Below, one piece after another: positions 6,781-6,825 of a stretch of 6,825 bases of DNA. The position numbers and the translations under genes are program-made. This DNA is from Proteobacteria bacterium SPGG2 (GTDB taxonomy: Bacteria; Pseudomonadota; Gammaproteobacteria; Acidiferrobacterales; SPGG2): NCBI GenBank assembly GCA_001643475.1, contig LXTK01000291.1:1-6825 (forward strand), read 5' to 3'. The notes beneath the pieces were generated by a model. It worked only from the letters and a program-made list of their open reading frames with translations, ran no database searches and was not told the origin of the DNA. Numbering within the stretch: position 1 is the first letter of the stretch; the number at the start of each line of letters is the position of its first letter.

Positions 6781-6796
6781 GCGGTAGGACTACCGC
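6781..6796 (+). promoter_or_regulatory. Leader hairpin 1 of a tandem pair
   Basis: GCGGTA and TACCGC are perfect inverted arms around a GGAC loop (6 bp, or 7 bp at DNA level). It lies about 12 nt after the predicted transcription start and one base before a second hairpin of the same size. No T-run follows. Confidence 0.45.
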
Positions 6797-6797
6797 C

Positions 6798-6813
6798 CCA
6801 GGTGGGCACCTGG
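6798..6813 (+). promoter_or_regulatory. Leader hairpin 2 of a tandem pair
   Basis: CCAGGT and ACCTGG are perfect inverted arms around a GGGC loop (6 bp, or 7 bp at DNA level). A competing stem is possible: GCACC (6806-6810) with GGTGC (6817-6821). An ATG at 6814 directly follows, and AGGTGGG (6800-6806) inside the hairpin resembles a Shine-Dalgarno 7 nt upstream of it. The hairpin could therefore hide the start site of a gene continuing past the edge. Only four codons are visible, so I do not call that gene. Confidence 0.4.
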
Positions 6814-6825
6814 ATGGGTGCTGCT

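Noticed and set aside
6681..6813. Rho-independent terminator for the ftsZ transcript
   Set aside because: Several good stems exist but none is followed by a T-run, so an intrinsic terminator is not supported.
6671..6825. Short open frames on the minus strand entering from the right edge (one ending at a stop at 6768-6770)
   Set aside because: Frames of under about 45 codons are expected by chance; no recognisable C-terminus, and they cross the hairpins and promoter-like hexamers.
1..6825. A novel defence, mobile or biosynthetic system
   Set aside because: Every substantial open frame is a recognisable dcw gene in a conserved order, with no accessory insertion or mobile-element signatures.

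Overview
This window is a stretch of the division and cell wall (dcw) cluster of a proteobacterium. Six consecutive genes, all on the + strand, read murG, murC, murB, ftsQ, ftsA and ftsZ. About 155 bases of non-coding DNA follow ftsZ and run to the window edge. The organism is most likely a gammaproteobacterium. The FtsZ core and its C-terminal peptide (CLDIPAFLRRQAD) are very close to the E. coli type, MurG has the LVPLPHAADDHQTANA form familiar from gammaproteobacteria, and a murC-murB-ftsQAZ order is known from several gammaproteobacterial lineages. The sequence does not let me name a genus. I see no insertion sequence, CRISPR array, RNA gene or sign of recent transfer.

Bases 1-3373 encode three enzymes of peptidoglycan precursor synthesis. 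MurG makes lipid II at the membrane, MurC adds L-Ala to UDP-MurNAc, and MurB makes UDP-MurNAc. The genes overlap (8 nt murG/murC, 4 nt murC/murB, 1 nt murB/ftsQ), which implies one transcript with coupled translation. The D-Ala-D-Ala ligase gene (ddl), often found between murB or murC and ftsQ, is absent: murB runs straight into ftsQ.

Bases 3373-6670 encode divisome proteins: FtsQ (single-pass membrane protein with a POTRA domain), FtsA (actin-like membrane tether) and FtsZ (tubulin-like GTPase). Spacing loosens along the operon, with 19 nt before ftsA and 81 nt before ftsZ, in keeping with ftsZ being expressed more independently. FtsZ carries Ser rather than the usual bacterial Thr in its glycine-rich signature (GGGTGSG, the form seen in tubulins).

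Bases 6671-6825 hold no gene I can support but are rich in structure. There is an 8-bp stem-loop that could extend into an H-type pseudoknot, a good sigma-70-like promoter (TGGACA, 18 nt, GATAAT), and just downstream two back-to-back 16-nt perfect hairpins. In many gammaproteobacteria lpxC follows ftsZ, so this may be the promoter and structured leader of the next gene. The operon itself is conventional. The less ordinary signals are this downstream region, a hairpin over the murC start, the lost ddl position and the FtsZ signature substitution.
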